Assembly: GCA_038322235.1 (NCBI GenBank)
Contig: JBBQFQ010000016.1
Span: forward strand, 23,353 to 87,352
Source of the DNA: SZAS-18 sp038322235
GTDB lineage: Bacteria > Verrucomicrobiota > Verrucomicrobiia > Chthoniobacterales > SZAS-18
Direction of reading: 5' to 3'
Length of the DNA: 64,000 nt
The number at the start of each line of letters is the position of its first letter. The first letter of the stretch is position 1. The position numbers and the translations under genes are program-made. Shown piece after piece: positions 34,588 to 42,795 of this stretch. The notes below the pieces were generated by a model that worked only from the letters and a program-made list of their open reading frames with translations, did no database searches and was not told the DNA's origin.

Positions 34588-34910
34588 TTAGACGCGCGAC
34601 CAGTCTTTCGCGGCGTCTTGGCGTACGTCACCGCCCGTCCGGACTTTTTCGCCGACGCCGCCGCGGTTGCATCCGCCACCAGCGCCGGTTCCCCCCACGA
34701 CCATTCGGCGTTGAGGGAGTCGGCATCGCCAACGATCCAGTCGCGCGGGGCAATGGCGGAGATGCGATCGAGCGGAGACGCCGGGGCACCGACGGCCTGA
34801 ATCACGAGCTTGCGACCGCTGCGCTCGACTTCCAGGGGCACTCCGGAAGCCAGCACCGTGTCGAGCAGGCGATAGATGTTCGCGCGCAATTCGGTTGCGG
34901 TGATGGTCAT
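34584..34910 (-). CDS. Phd/YefM-type antitoxin
   Basis: A 108-residue antitoxin. The N-terminus MTITATELRANIYRLLDTVL and the strand LEVERSGRKLVIQ match the Phd/YefM dimerisation and DNA-binding fold. The C-terminal half (about 60-108) is Ala/Lys-rich and likely disordered until it binds the toxin. It is longer than most, because of the tail AAASAKKSGRAVTYAKT. It is the first gene of the pair; a palindromic operator candidate lies 23 bases upstream. Confidence 0.85.
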   Translation of the reverse strand: MTITATELRANIYRLLDTVLASGVPLEVERSGRKLVIQAVGAPASPLDRISAIAPRDWIVGDADSLNAEWSWGEPALVADATAAASAKKSGRAVTYAKTPRKTGRASK

Positions 34911-34932
34911 GCTCGGACGGTCCCAACCACCC

Positions 34933-34959
34933 GCACGTATGTCAAGTCATGACACGTGC
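34933..34959. promoter_or_regulatory. Palindromic operator candidate of the toxin-antitoxin pair
   Basis: GCACG-ta-TGTCA-agtca-TGACA-CGTGC is an inverted repeat with two 5-bp arms on each side, offset by a TA. It lies 23 bases upstream of the antitoxin ATG, between it and the MFS gene, where autorepression by antitoxin or complex would be expected. Confidence 0.6.
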
Positions 34960-34967
34960 GTGCGTCG

Positions 34968-36224
34968 CTATTCCTCAATGTAATCGAGATCCTTGTCGTA
35001 CGTTTCCTCGAGTCCGGCGAGCGCCGCGAGAGCGGTTACGACGCAGACCGATCCCACGATGATTCCCGCCTGCACGAGACCGAAGGAGCCCTTGAGCGAC
35101 GCGAACGCGAAAGTAATGAGATTGAGGGAGCCGCGCGCGAAATTCGGGACGGTCGTGGCCACGGTGGCGCGGATGTTTGTTCCAAACTGCTCCGCTCCCA
35201 CGGTGACGAACACCGCCCAGTAGCCCATCGAGAGTCCGAGGAGGAAGATGTCGAAGTAGAACACCGCGGCGCTCACGCCGGCGCTCGCAAAGTAGACGCC
35301 CATGCAGATCGCCGCGAGAACGAGGAAGCCTGCGACGACGCGCTTGCGCGAGCGGAGGAGTTGGCTGAGCGAGCCGCTGACGAAGTCTCCGATCGTGATG
35401 CCCAGATAGCAGAGCATCACCGCGTTCGCGGCCGTGATCTCACCCTTCACACCGACCGCGCGGGCGAATTCCGGACTGAAAGTCACGAGCACCCCGACGA
35501 CGAACCACGTCGGCAGTCCAATCAGGATGCAGCAGGCGTACTTCGTAAATCGCCGCGCGTTGGTGAAGAGCGAGAGGAAGTCTCCGCGCGAGCCGCCGCC
35601 GCGGCGGATCTTGTCGAACATCCCCGATTCCAGCACTCCGAGGCGGAGGACGAGGAGGGCGAAGCCGAGACCGCCGCCGATGAAGTAGCAGGTGCGCCAC
35701 TCGAAACGTTGCGCCATCAGTCCCGCGACAACCGCGCCGAAGACGCCGACGGTCGAGACGATCATCGTGCCGTAGCCCCGCACATGCCGGGGCAACACTT
35801 CGCTGACGAGCGTGATGCAGCCACCGAGTTCGCCCGCAAGCCCCACGCCGGCGATGAAGCGCCACGCGGCGTACGCATTCACGGACTCGACCAGCCCGTT
35901 CGCGATGTTCGCCGCTGAGTACATGATGATCGAGCCGAAGAGCAGCGCGACGCGCCCCTTCCGATCTCCGAGAACACCCCAGAGCACTCCGCCGAGCAGC
36001 ATGCCCGCCATCTGCATGTTGATCAGGAAAAGCCCCTGGTCCGTCAGATCCTTTCCGGTGACCCCGAGCGATTGCAGGCTCGGGACGCGCAAGATGCTGA
36101 ACAGGATGAGATCGTAGATGTCGACGAAGTAGCCGAGCGCACCGACGATCACCGGCAGAATCAGCGCTGCCCGGATGCCTTCAAAAAACGGAGGCGGCGT
36201 ATCGCCGAGGGAGGGGGAGTCCAT
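34968..36224 (-). CDS. MFS transporter (metabolite:H+ symporter-like)
   Basis: A 418-residue transporter with twelve predicted membrane helices. The MFS loop 2-3 signature is GVLWGVLGDRKGRVALLFGS (about 78-97). TM1 has the acidic FVDIYDL pattern of the sugar/metabolite:proton symporter branch. A conserved GVGLAGELGGCITLVSEVLP lies near 130. The substrate is likely an organic acid or sugar. It is followed by the toxin-antitoxin pair on the same strand but separated by the operator region; a possible read-through partner is not apparent. Confidence 0.88.
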   Translation of the reverse strand: MDSPSLGDTPPPFFEGIRAALILPVIVGALGYFVDIYDLILFSILRVPSLQSLGVTGKDLTDQGLFLINMQMAGMLLGGVLWGVLGDRKGRVALLFGSIIMYSAANIANGLVESVNAYAAWRFIAGVGLAGELGGCITLVSEVLPRHVRGYGTMIVSTVGVFGAVVAGLMAQRFEWRTCYFIGGGLGFALLVLRLGVLESGMFDKIRRGGGSRGDFLSLFTNARRFTKYACCILIGLPTWFVVGVLVTFSPEFARAVGVKGEITAANAVMLCYLGITIGDFVSGSLSQLLRSRKRVVAGFLVLAAICMGVYFASAGVSAAVFYFDIFLLGLSMGYWAVFVTVGAEQFGTNIRATVATTVPNFARGSLNLITFAFASLKGSFGLVQAGIIVGSVCVVTALAALAGLEETYDKDLDYIEE

Positions 36225-36352
36225 GCAGCCGCATTCCTAGGCCGCGTCCGCCCGCGGCGGAAGCGCGAAATCCCTCGCCACCCGGGCCAGAGGGCGTCGC
36301 GCCTCGCCGCGGGGGAAGATCTGGCGTTCCAATGCTGCGGGCGAATCCAACG

Positions 36353-36802
36353 TCACCGCCGCCGCGTGACAATGCTCGCGCGATGATGCGCCTCGCGTTC
36401 CGTCGGCGCCACGCGGATTTCGCACCGAACCGCGGCGAGCTCGGCGTGGCGTTGCAGCACTTGGGCCGTGAGCTTCCGGTTGAGCACCTCCCAAAAATCG
36501 GTCGAATTCGGATAATTCCGGAAGAAGTCTTCACACTCCTTCGCGAGGCCGCGGAAGTCGGGATACTCGGATGCCTTGATCCCGCTCCGGTAGTCGTATT
36601 GGACGATGATCTGGAGGGTGTTCCCGCCCTGGTGACTGATTACCAGATCCCGCAACTCGAATTGGAACTGCTCGATCAGCCGGGAGTTTGGCTCGGCGGC
36701 CGCCGCGAGCTCAGGCCCGACGAGCGGCAGGATCAGCGCGCCCACGAGCGCGAGGAGGAGAGGAACAGGATTTGCCCGGGAGTGCATCGGGATGCTTTGC
36801 AT
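36353..36802 (-). CDS. Small exported protein, possibly with a FolB-like T-fold
   Basis: A 149-residue protein with a signal peptide (HSRANPVPLLLALVGALILP, ending at AAAAEP). The start is ATG 36802, or ATG 36787 two bases closer to the signal core in the same frame. The mature part, FQFELRDLVISHQG, YPDFRGLAKECEDFFRN and then FWEVLNRKLTAQVLQRH, AAVRCEIRVAPTE, follows the strand-helix-helix-strand order of dihydroneopterin aldolase (FolB). Catalytic residues of FolB are not clear and export would be odd, so this is a fold guess only. Confidence 0.6.
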   Translation of the reverse strand: MQSIPMHSRANPVPLLLALVGALILPLVGPELAAAAEPNSRLIEQFQFELRDLVISHQGGNTLQIIVQYDYRSGIKASEYPDFRGLAKECEDFFRNYPNSTDFWEVLNRKLTAQVLQRHAELAAVRCEIRVAPTEREAHHRASIVTRRR

Positions 36803-36872
36803 CGGAGGGTCTCATTGGCGAGCGTCCTTCTCGGGGACGCCGTTTCGCCCGGCGGCTCGCGACCGCACTCCC

Positions 36873-37547
36873 ATGCCTGAATCAAACCCCTCCTCCCGCA
36901 GCCTCGACGCGCATCACCGCCTGATCATCGGCGTGAGCACCGCCGCGCTGGCGCTCGCGGTCACGACCGGCCGACTCACGGGAGGGATTCAGGCCATCGT
37001 GACGTGGAATGTCTTTGCGCTGACCCTGCTCCTGCTCGCGTGGCGCGGGATCATGGTGGCAAACCCGGCGGACGTCGTGCGTTCCGCGAAGCTGCAGGAC
37101 TCCAGCCGGTGGCTCATCTTTGTTTTCGTGGTGTGCGCCGCGTTGACCAGCGTGCTCGCGCTGGGCTTCCTGCTGGGTACCGCCAAGGGCCTCGCGGGGA
37201 CCCGGCTGGCGGAGCACGTCGTCCTCGCCGTCTCCACCATCCTCTCTTCGTGGGCGCTCGTGCACACGGTCTTCACCCTGCGCTACGCCCATCTTTACTA
37301 CCGCCCCGCGGATGAGAAGACCTCAGAAAAGCGCGGCACGGGCTTGAAGTTCCCGGGCGGGGCCGAGCCCGATTACCTGGATTTCGCGTACTTTTCCTTC
37401 GTCGTCGGCATGACCGGCCAGGTCTCCGATGTCGCCATCACGTCGCGGCCGATCCGCCGGCTCGCGCTTCTGCACGGCGTGATCGCGTTCCTCTTCAATA
37501 CGGTCATCGTCGCCCTGACGATCAACCTGATCTCGGGCCTGCTTTGA
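36873..37547 (+). CDS. DUF1345 membrane protein
   Basis: A 224-residue inner-membrane protein with about five to six helices (LIIGVSTAALALAVTTGRLT, ALTLLLLAWRGIMV, LIFVFVVCAALTSVLALGFL, VVLAVSTILSSWALVHTVFT). The DUF1345 signature is LRYAHLYYRP followed by DYLDFAYFSFVVGMTGQVSDV and then ITSRPIRRLALLHGVIAFLF. The function is unknown. ATG 36873 gives MPESNPSSRS. It runs convergently to the next gene, with 4 bases between them. Confidence 0.88.
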   Translation: MPESNPSSRSLDAHHRLIIGVSTAALALAVTTGRLTGGIQAIVTWNVFALTLLLLAWRGIMVANPADVVRSAKLQDSSRWLIFVFVVCAALTSVLALGFLLGTAKGLAGTRLAEHVVLAVSTILSSWALVHTVFTLRYAHLYYRPADEKTSEKRGTGLKFPGGAEPDYLDFAYFSFVVGMTGQVSDVAITSRPIRRLALLHGVIAFLFNTVIVALTINLISGLL

Positions 37548-37551
37548 GGGA

Positions 37552-38133
37552 CTACTTCCGATCCCGACCAAGGTCGAACTCTCCCTTCATGAACGAACCC
37601 TCCATCCACTTGAGGTTCTGATTCACCATTTGCTCGCGCGGCGCCTGCATCTTGTCCCAGTTGGCCTTGTCCACGACCACGATCTGCCCGCCTTTTCCGT
37701 TCGTCGCGGACTTGTAGAGCATGTAGACGCGCTTCCCCTTCCACTCCCGGGTCTCAAGCGTGACGCCCTCACTGACCAGCGTGCGTGATTCGAAGCTGGT
37801 GGGCGGTCCGTACTGTTGCAGAAGCGCGGCGAGCACGCCGCGGGTGGCCTTCTTTCCAAGCACGTCGATGTGGATCGAGTACAACTTTTTCCAGAGGAAA
37901 TTGTAGCGCACTTCCTCGAGTTTGAAGGTGGCGTAGCTCAGGTGGCGGTTGTCCTTCAACGTAAGCCAGCGACCGAGTTCGTCGACTTGCTCCGTCTCGC
38001 GATACGCCTCGGGCGGCGAGTTCAGTCGGGCGCCAATGAAGCCGTATTCATTATCGATTTGAGCGACGCTGCCCTGCGCGCAAAGGAGGGAGGCACTGGC
38101 GAGGAGCAGGGCGAGTCGAGCGAAGACCTTCAT
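37552..38133 (-). CDS. Exported hypothetical protein
   Basis: A 193-residue protein with a signal peptide (MKVFARLALLLASASLLCAQ). The mature part shows no motif I know: GFIGARLNSPPEAYRETEQV, LGKKATRGVLAALLQQYGPP, then VYMLYKSATNGKGGQIVVVD. The pattern of a short helix followed by strands with EWKGKRV resembles small envelope proteins that monitor substrate binding, but that is a guess. ATG 38133 was preferred to 38151 because it starts the signal peptide. It is divergent from pyrD. Confidence 0.72.
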   Translation of the reverse strand: MKVFARLALLLASASLLCAQGSVAQIDNEYGFIGARLNSPPEAYRETEQVDELGRWLTLKDNRHLSYATFKLEEVRYNFLWKKLYSIHIDVLGKKATRGVLAALLQQYGPPTSFESRTLVSEGVTLETREWKGKRVYMLYKSATNGKGGQIVVVDKANWDKMQAPREQMVNQNLKWMEGSFMKGEFDLGRDRK

Positions 38134-38353
38134 GGCCAACGCTGCGAGCACCTTCCCCGACCGTCAAGCGGCCCTCCCGTCAGACGGTCGCGCAAGCCCG
38201 CACACCCGCCCCGGCTGCGGAGAAGGGGTGACATCCTCAGCTCACTCACGGGAATTCGCGGTTCCGCCGAACAGACCGACCCCATCCGCGAGGACGAGGC
38301 TGCGATCCGAATCGAGGCCCCGGAACGATCGTGCTCTGCTATGGTGCCGACTG

Positions 38354-39397
38354 ATGACTGAGGCTCTCTACCGCTCATTCCTGCGCCCGTGGCTGTTCCG
38401 CCGCGATGCGGAGGAAGCGCATGAGCTCGCGATGCGCTGGCTGACGCGGGCCTCCAGCAACTCGCGTGGGCTGGCGTTGATTCGGATGCTGGTGGGGCGG
38501 GCCGACCGTCCCGCGACCGCGCGGGAGGTTTTCGGGGTGCGCTTTCCGAATCCGATCGGATTGGCCGCCGGAATGGACAAGAACGGCGTCGCGCTCCGCG
38601 CCTGGGAGGCACTTGGATTCGGCTTCGTGGAGGCCGGGACGCTCACGGCCCTGGCCCAGCCGGGGAACGATCGACCACGCATGTTTCGCCAGGTTGAGCA
38701 GCGCGCGCTCATCAACCGCATGGGCTTCAACAACGAGGGCGCGGCCGCCGCGGCCGCCCGCTTCACCTCCCTCCGGGCCGAGGGTCAGTGGCCGTCGGTG
38801 CCGGTTGGGATCAACATCGGAAAATCCAGGGCAACGCCGTTGGCGGCCGCCGAGGGTGATTACCTCGACTCCTTTCGGCGGCTGAACGCCTTCGCGGACT
38901 ATCTTGTCGTCAATGTCTCCTCCCCGAACACGCCCGGCCTCCGCGAGCTGCAGGACAAGGATGCGCTCGCCCGGATCCTGGCCGCGCTCCAAGCCGCCAA
39001 CCGCGGACTGACCCGGCCGCGACCGATTCTCGTCAAGATCGCGCCCGACCTCACCGAATGGCAGCTTGGCGACGTGGCACAGCTCTCCGATGAGCTCGGC
39101 ATCGCGGGCATCGTCGCGACGAACACGACGACGGATTTCGCGGCGCTCCCCGCTGCGATCAGGGAAAAGCTCGGAGGGGGCATGAGCGGCGCGCCGCTCC
39201 GGGAGAAATCCACCGCCGTCGTCAGCTTCCTCGCGAAGCGCCTCAAACTCCCGATCATCGCCGTGGGCGGGATCGAAACCGCCGCCCACGTCCAGGAGAA
39301 GTTCGATGCAGGCGCGAGCCTCGTGCAGATTTATACCGGTTTTGTCTACGGCGGACCGACCACGGCGCGGGACCTGGTGCGGTCGCTGCCGGGGTAA
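38354..39397 (+). CDS. pyrD: Dihydroorotate dehydrogenase (quinone), class 2
   Basis: A 347-residue FMN enzyme of pyrimidine synthesis, which oxidises dihydroorotate with quinone at the inner membrane. The N-terminal helices (MTEALYRSFLRPWLFRRDAE) bind the membrane and quinone. FMN and active-site blocks are IGLAAGMDKNG near 71, INRMGFNNEGA near 115, VVNVSSPNTPGLRELQ near 188 with the class 2 catalytic Ser, and GGMSGAPL plus LVQIYTGFVYGG near the C-terminus. ATG 38354 was chosen; the frame is open to 38132 but shares no family sequence there. Confidence 0.96.
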   Translation: MTEALYRSFLRPWLFRRDAEEAHELAMRWLTRASSNSRGLALIRMLVGRADRPATAREVFGVRFPNPIGLAAGMDKNGVALRAWEALGFGFVEAGTLTALAQPGNDRPRMFRQVEQRALINRMGFNNEGAAAAAARFTSLRAEGQWPSVPVGINIGKSRATPLAAAEGDYLDSFRRLNAFADYLVVNVSSPNTPGLRELQDKDALARILAALQAANRGLTRPRPILVKIAPDLTEWQLGDVAQLSDELGIAGIVATNTTTDFAALPAAIREKLGGGMSGAPLREKSTAVVSFLAKRLKLPIIAVGGIETAAHVQEKFDAGASLVQIYTGFVYGGPTTARDLVRSLPG

Positions 39398-39430
39398 TCC
39401 GAGCGTGCGTCGACCTCCGCCGCGCTCCGG

Positions 39431-40735
39431 CTACATTGACTCAGCCTTCGCGGCGAGCGCGACCGCCTTCGCGTAGTTTGCCTTGGACGCGTTTCCCCAT
39501 TGTTCCTCGAGCGCCTGCATCTTCCGGCCTGCCTCTGGATCCTTCTTCGACGCCTTGAAGGTCTGGAGCAGGCCCACTTCGCTCACCTGCGCCGCACTCA
39601 CCTGCGGCCCGAACGCGAGCGCGCGGGCCTCGTCGAGAATCTTGATTGCCTCGGGCTTCTTCGCCTTGGCGGACGCCGCGTGGATGGCCTTCGTGGCGGC
39701 GATCAGCTCCTGGTGCCGGAACGTGATCGTCTGGTCGTAGAGCGCGTTTACCAGCTCGTAGCGCCCCTCGGAAAGGATGGAGTCGAAGTTCACCTTCGCC
39801 GTGATCGGCTTCTCAAATGGCCGGGGAAAATCCTTCGGCGCCTTCGCGTAGGCCGCGGGCAGCACGGGAAGCCGGCTGATTTTCGGATCGAGTAGCAGCG
39901 CCTGTCCCTCGTCGGAGACAGTGAACGCGATGAACTTTTTCGCCGCCTCGGCGTTTTTCGCCCCGGCAATCAGTCCGATACTCGCCGGCACGATCGCCGT
40001 GACCGCCGGATAGACGAATTCGACCGGCAATCCGCTGTTCTTCGCCGAGAAGCCGAAGAAGTCGATCACGAGCCCGGCCCCGTAGTTTCCAGTGCCGACG
40101 CCGTCGGGCACCGCGGTCGAGCGCTCGGGAATCGCTGAGCAATTGCCGGAAATCATCGCGAGCTGACGCCAGCCCTTTTCCCAGCCCTCCCCCTGCAGCA
40201 CGGCTTCCATCAGGAGGTGGGTCGTTCCGGAGCGCGACGGAGCACTCGTCGCGACGTGCCCAAACCACTCGGGCCGGGCGAGGTCGGCCCACTCCTTTGG
40301 CGCCGTCAGGTCGTTCGCCTTCAGATAGCGCGTGTTATACATGATCCCGTACCCCGCCAGGGCCTGTCCCTGAAAGAAACCCGCCGGGTTGTTGATGGGG
40401 AAATCCCCGATCTTCGCGGGAACCGCCGGGTTCAGGGGCGCGAGTTTCTCAAGCAGATTCTCCTTCACCAGAACCTCGAAGGCATCCGGAGCCGAGACCC
40501 AAAAAACATCCGGGCGGTTACCCGCGGCCGTCTCCCGGACGTACGCGATCCCCGCCGACGTCCCCTTGTTCAGGATCTCGACCGTCGTTCCCGGAGTCCT
40601 CGCCTCGTAGGCCTTCTTGTAGACGTCGGTCAGTTCCTTCGGAAACGAGGTGACGACGACCACTTGATCGGCGGAGGCGGCGGCGACCCCGGCCAGCAGC
40701 AGCAAAGCGGGGGACAGGAAACGGGGGGATTTCAC
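39431..40735 (-). CDS. Orphan ABC-type solute-binding protein (iron/phosphoglycerate class)
   Basis: A 434-residue periplasmic binding protein. The signal peptide is MKSPRFLSPALLLLAGVAAASA. The lobe pattern VVVVTSFPKELTDVYKKAYE, then NRPDVFWVSAPDAFEVLVKE and AGYGIMYNTRYL, matches the extracellular binding proteins of Fe3+ (AfuA) and phosphoglycerate (PgtC) systems. The C-terminal 120 residues (Ala/Lys-rich) extend beyond the usual length. No permease or ATPase gene is adjacent, so it may work with a distant transporter or as a sensor partner. Confidence 0.85.
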   Translation of the reverse strand: MKSPRFLSPALLLLAGVAAASADQVVVVTSFPKELTDVYKKAYEARTPGTTVEILNKGTSAGIAYVRETAAGNRPDVFWVSAPDAFEVLVKENLLEKLAPLNPAVPAKIGDFPINNPAGFFQGQALAGYGIMYNTRYLKANDLTAPKEWADLARPEWFGHVATSAPSRSGTTHLLMEAVLQGEGWEKGWRQLAMISGNCSAIPERSTAVPDGVGTGNYGAGLVIDFFGFSAKNSGLPVEFVYPAVTAIVPASIGLIAGAKNAEAAKKFIAFTVSDEGQALLLDPKISRLPVLPAAYAKAPKDFPRPFEKPITAKVNFDSILSEGRYELVNALYDQTITFRHQELIAATKAIHAASAKAKKPEAIKILDEARALAFGPQVSAAQVSEVGLLQTFKASKKDPEAGRKMQALEEQWGNASKANYAKAVALAAKAESM

Positions 40736-40965
40736 GCGGAAACCGATACCCGGTCGGCTCGAGACCGCCAGTGACGTTCCTTCTTTCAGTCGGCCGACAG
40801 GTCAGACCAATTCTTGCGCGTCCTTCGTTCTGTGCTAGATACCCTGCCCCCTGCCTCCCGGCTGGGGGAAAAGCGAGCCACAAACACGCCCGTTGGTCCC
40901 TGCGCTGTGCCTTCAGTGGTGCGGCGGACTCGTCAGGGGAAACCCGGTGCCAAAACAAAATACAC

Positions 40966-41970
40966 ATGCCCATCCGTCTTGGACGATTCGAGATGCCGAA
41001 AACCCTCCACAAAGAGGAATCGGCTGACCGCCCCAACTTCGCCGTTTTCACCGCCGAGCCTTTCGAGCCCGGTTACGGCCACACCATCGGTAACTCGCTT
41101 CGCCGCGTGTTGCTGTCCTCGCTGGAAGGCGCCGCGATCATCAGCGTGCGCATTACCGGCGCCGCCCATGAATTCCAGACCCTTCCCGGCGTCGTCGAGG
41201 ATGTCACCGACATCGTCCTCAACCTGAAGAAGATCAAGTTCATGGCCCACGATCATGAAATTCGCACGCTCTCGATGAGCCTGAACCGCGACGGCGTGGT
41301 CACGGCGGGGGACATTCAGGAAGTCACCGGCGTCGATGTCCTCAACAAGGACCAGCACATCTGCACCATCGACAAGAAGCAGAAGTTCGAACTCGAGATC
41401 GACGTTCGCGTGGGCCGCGGATTCGCCACCGGCGACGACAACAAGCGCGCTGATACGCCGATCGGGGTCATCCCCATCGACTCGATCTTCTCGCCCGTCA
41501 CGAAGGTGAAGTATCACGTGGAGAACACCCGCGTCGGTCAGCGCACGGACTACGACAAGCTCATCCTTGAAGTCACGACCGACGGTCGCGTCTCCCCGGA
41601 GAGCGCGCTGCAGCAGGCGAGCGCCATTCTGCGCAAGCACCTCGATCCGTTCGTCAATTACGACGACAACCTCATCGAGATCGACGTCTCGACGCAGGAA
41701 GCCAGCCAGGAGAACGTGAAGCTCAAGAAGCTGCTCAATATGAGCGTCAATGAGATCGAGCTCTCCGTCCGCGCGGCCAACTGCCTCAACAACGCGAACA
41801 TCACCACGGTCGGACAGCTGGCCATGAAGACCGAGGCCGAGATGCTGAAGTACCGCAACTTCGGCAAGAAATCCCTCAACGAGATCAAGGAGAAGCTGCA
41901 AGGCCTGGGCCTGACGCTCGGCATGAAGTTCGACGCCGGGCTCATCGATCCCACGCCGGCCGCCGCCTGA
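40966..41970 (+). CDS. rpoA: RNA polymerase alpha subunit
   Basis: A 334-residue subunit that nucleates RNA polymerase assembly. The N-terminal domain has FTAEPFEPGYGHTIGNSLRR (about 30-49) and LLSSLEGAAIISVRI. The C-terminal domain, which contacts UP elements and activators, has IELSVRAANCLNNANITTVG and ISEKEL-like LNEIKEKLQGLGL. ATG 40966 (MPIRLGRFEMPK) was chosen. It precedes rplQ by 27 bases, the usual order, but the upstream ribosomal genes rpsM-rpsK-rpsD are not present; the upstream gene is a divergent binding-protein gene. Confidence 0.97.
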   Translation: MPIRLGRFEMPKTLHKEESADRPNFAVFTAEPFEPGYGHTIGNSLRRVLLSSLEGAAIISVRITGAAHEFQTLPGVVEDVTDIVLNLKKIKFMAHDHEIRTLSMSLNRDGVVTAGDIQEVTGVDVLNKDQHICTIDKKQKFELEIDVRVGRGFATGDDNKRADTPIGVIPIDSIFSPVTKVKYHVENTRVGQRTDYDKLILEVTTDGRVSPESALQQASAILRKHLDPFVNYDDNLIEIDVSTQEASQENVKLKKLLNMSVNEIELSVRAANCLNNANITTVGQLAMKTEAEMLKYRNFGKKSLNEIKEKLQGLGLTLGMKFDAGLIDPTPAAA

Positions 41971-41997
41971 TTCCCCATCCTGTAAGAATCCCTTTCC

Positions 41998-42438
41998 ATG
42001 AGACACGGAGACAAAGTCAAAAAAATCGGTCGCGACCACGCACACACGAAGGCCATCATTTCCGGCCTGATCTGTGACCTGATCCGCCACGGCCGCATCA
42101 AGACCACGCTCGCCAAGGCGAAGGCCACCCGGCCATTCGCCGAGCGCATGGTTACCTTCGCCAAGAAGGGCACCCTCCACGCGCGCCGCATCGCGATCGC
42201 GCGCCTGCATCAGAAGGACATGGTCAAGCGCCTCTTCGAGGTGGTTGGCCCGCTCAACGCCCAGCGCAATGGCGGCTACACCCGCGTGGTGAAGCTCGGC
42301 GCCCGCATGAGCGACTCCGCCCAGATGGCGTTCCTCGAGTGGGTCGACATGCCCGTCGTCCAGAATGACGACGTCATCATCGATCCGGATGCCGCCAAGG
42401 CCGACGAAAAAGCCAAGGCCGCGTCCGCCGGCGCCTGA
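41998..42438 (+). CDS. rplQ: 50S ribosomal protein L17
   Basis: A 146-residue bL17 protein: MRHGDKVKKIGRDHAHTKAI, then KTTLAKAKATRPFAERMVTF and NGGYTRVVKLGARMSDSAQM. The C-terminal 30 residues (DDVIIDPDAAKADEKAKAAS) are an acidic/Ala extension beyond the E. coli length. It is co-transcribed with rpoA and ends at a strong terminator. Confidence 0.97.
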   Translation: MRHGDKVKKIGRDHAHTKAIISGLICDLIRHGRIKTTLAKAKATRPFAERMVTFAKKGTLHARRIAIARLHQKDMVKRLFEVVGPLNAQRNGGYTRVVKLGARMSDSAQMAFLEWVDMPVVQNDDVIIDPDAAKADEKAKAASAGA

Positions 42439-42477
42439 TCGACCCAACTGATCCTTCCCTTCCCCCGATTCCACCCG

Positions 42478-42510
42478 AAGAGCCAGCCGCAAGGCTGGCT
42501 CTTTTGTTTT
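42478..42510 (+). terminator. Intrinsic terminator after rpoA-rplQ
   Basis: An 11-bp perfect stem, aagagccagcc (42478-42488) and ggctggctctt (42493-42503), closes a gcaa loop and is followed by TTGTTTT. Confidence 0.94.
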
Positions 42511-42547
42511 GGAAGGGATGGTTGCGGCGGACGGGGCGCCGCTTATC

Positions 42548-42707
42548 CCCCACATCTTTTTGAGATGCGCTGCATCTTCCGGAGATACGCCGCATCTTTT
42601 TGAGATACACCGCATCTCCCAGAAAGACGCCGGATCTCCCCGAGATCCCCCACAGCTCCCAAAATCGCGCAGCCGGCCCCCGAGACACCCCGCGTCGCCC
42701 TCAGGGA
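42548..42707. repeat. Array of 20-bp units, each a mini-hairpin
   Basis: Units start every 20 bases from 42548. Six are clear (42548-42667), for example cgctgcatcttccggagata and cgccgcatctttttgagata, and two more (to 42707) are weak. The shared core ATCTnnnnnAGAT is itself an inverted repeat, so each unit could form a small hairpin, or be a protein-binding site. Units keep the arms while the middle varies (TTTTTG, TCCGG, CCCCG), suggesting selection or concerted change on the arms. The array lies 38 bases after the rpoA-rplQ terminator and about 90 bases before the PadR gene. Confidence 0.85.
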
Positions 42708-42760
42708 AGAATGGCTGTCCCACCGTTCCTTGTGCAAACCGCCCTCGCTTTCCCCTTGAT

Positions 42761-42795
42761 CATCTAGGTCATCTCCCCTAGACCATCTAAGTCAT
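42761..42795. promoter_or_regulatory. Direct repeat CATCTARGTCAT over the padR start, operator candidate
   Basis: CATCTAGGTCAT (42761-42772) and CATCTAAGTCAT (42784-42795) are 23 bases apart, about two helical turns, with CTAG...CTAG between. The second copy overlaps the ATG of the PadR-family gene, which fits autorepression by a PadR dimer. Binding is not shown. Confidence 0.45.

Noticed and set aside
42548..42707. CRISPR array or rho-independent terminator series
   Set aside because: No spacers; the hairpins are too short and AT-poor in their tails to be terminators, and one strong terminator already precedes the array.
40933..42723. 596-codon open frame on the minus strand
   Set aside because: It is antisense to rpoA and rplQ, which are certain.
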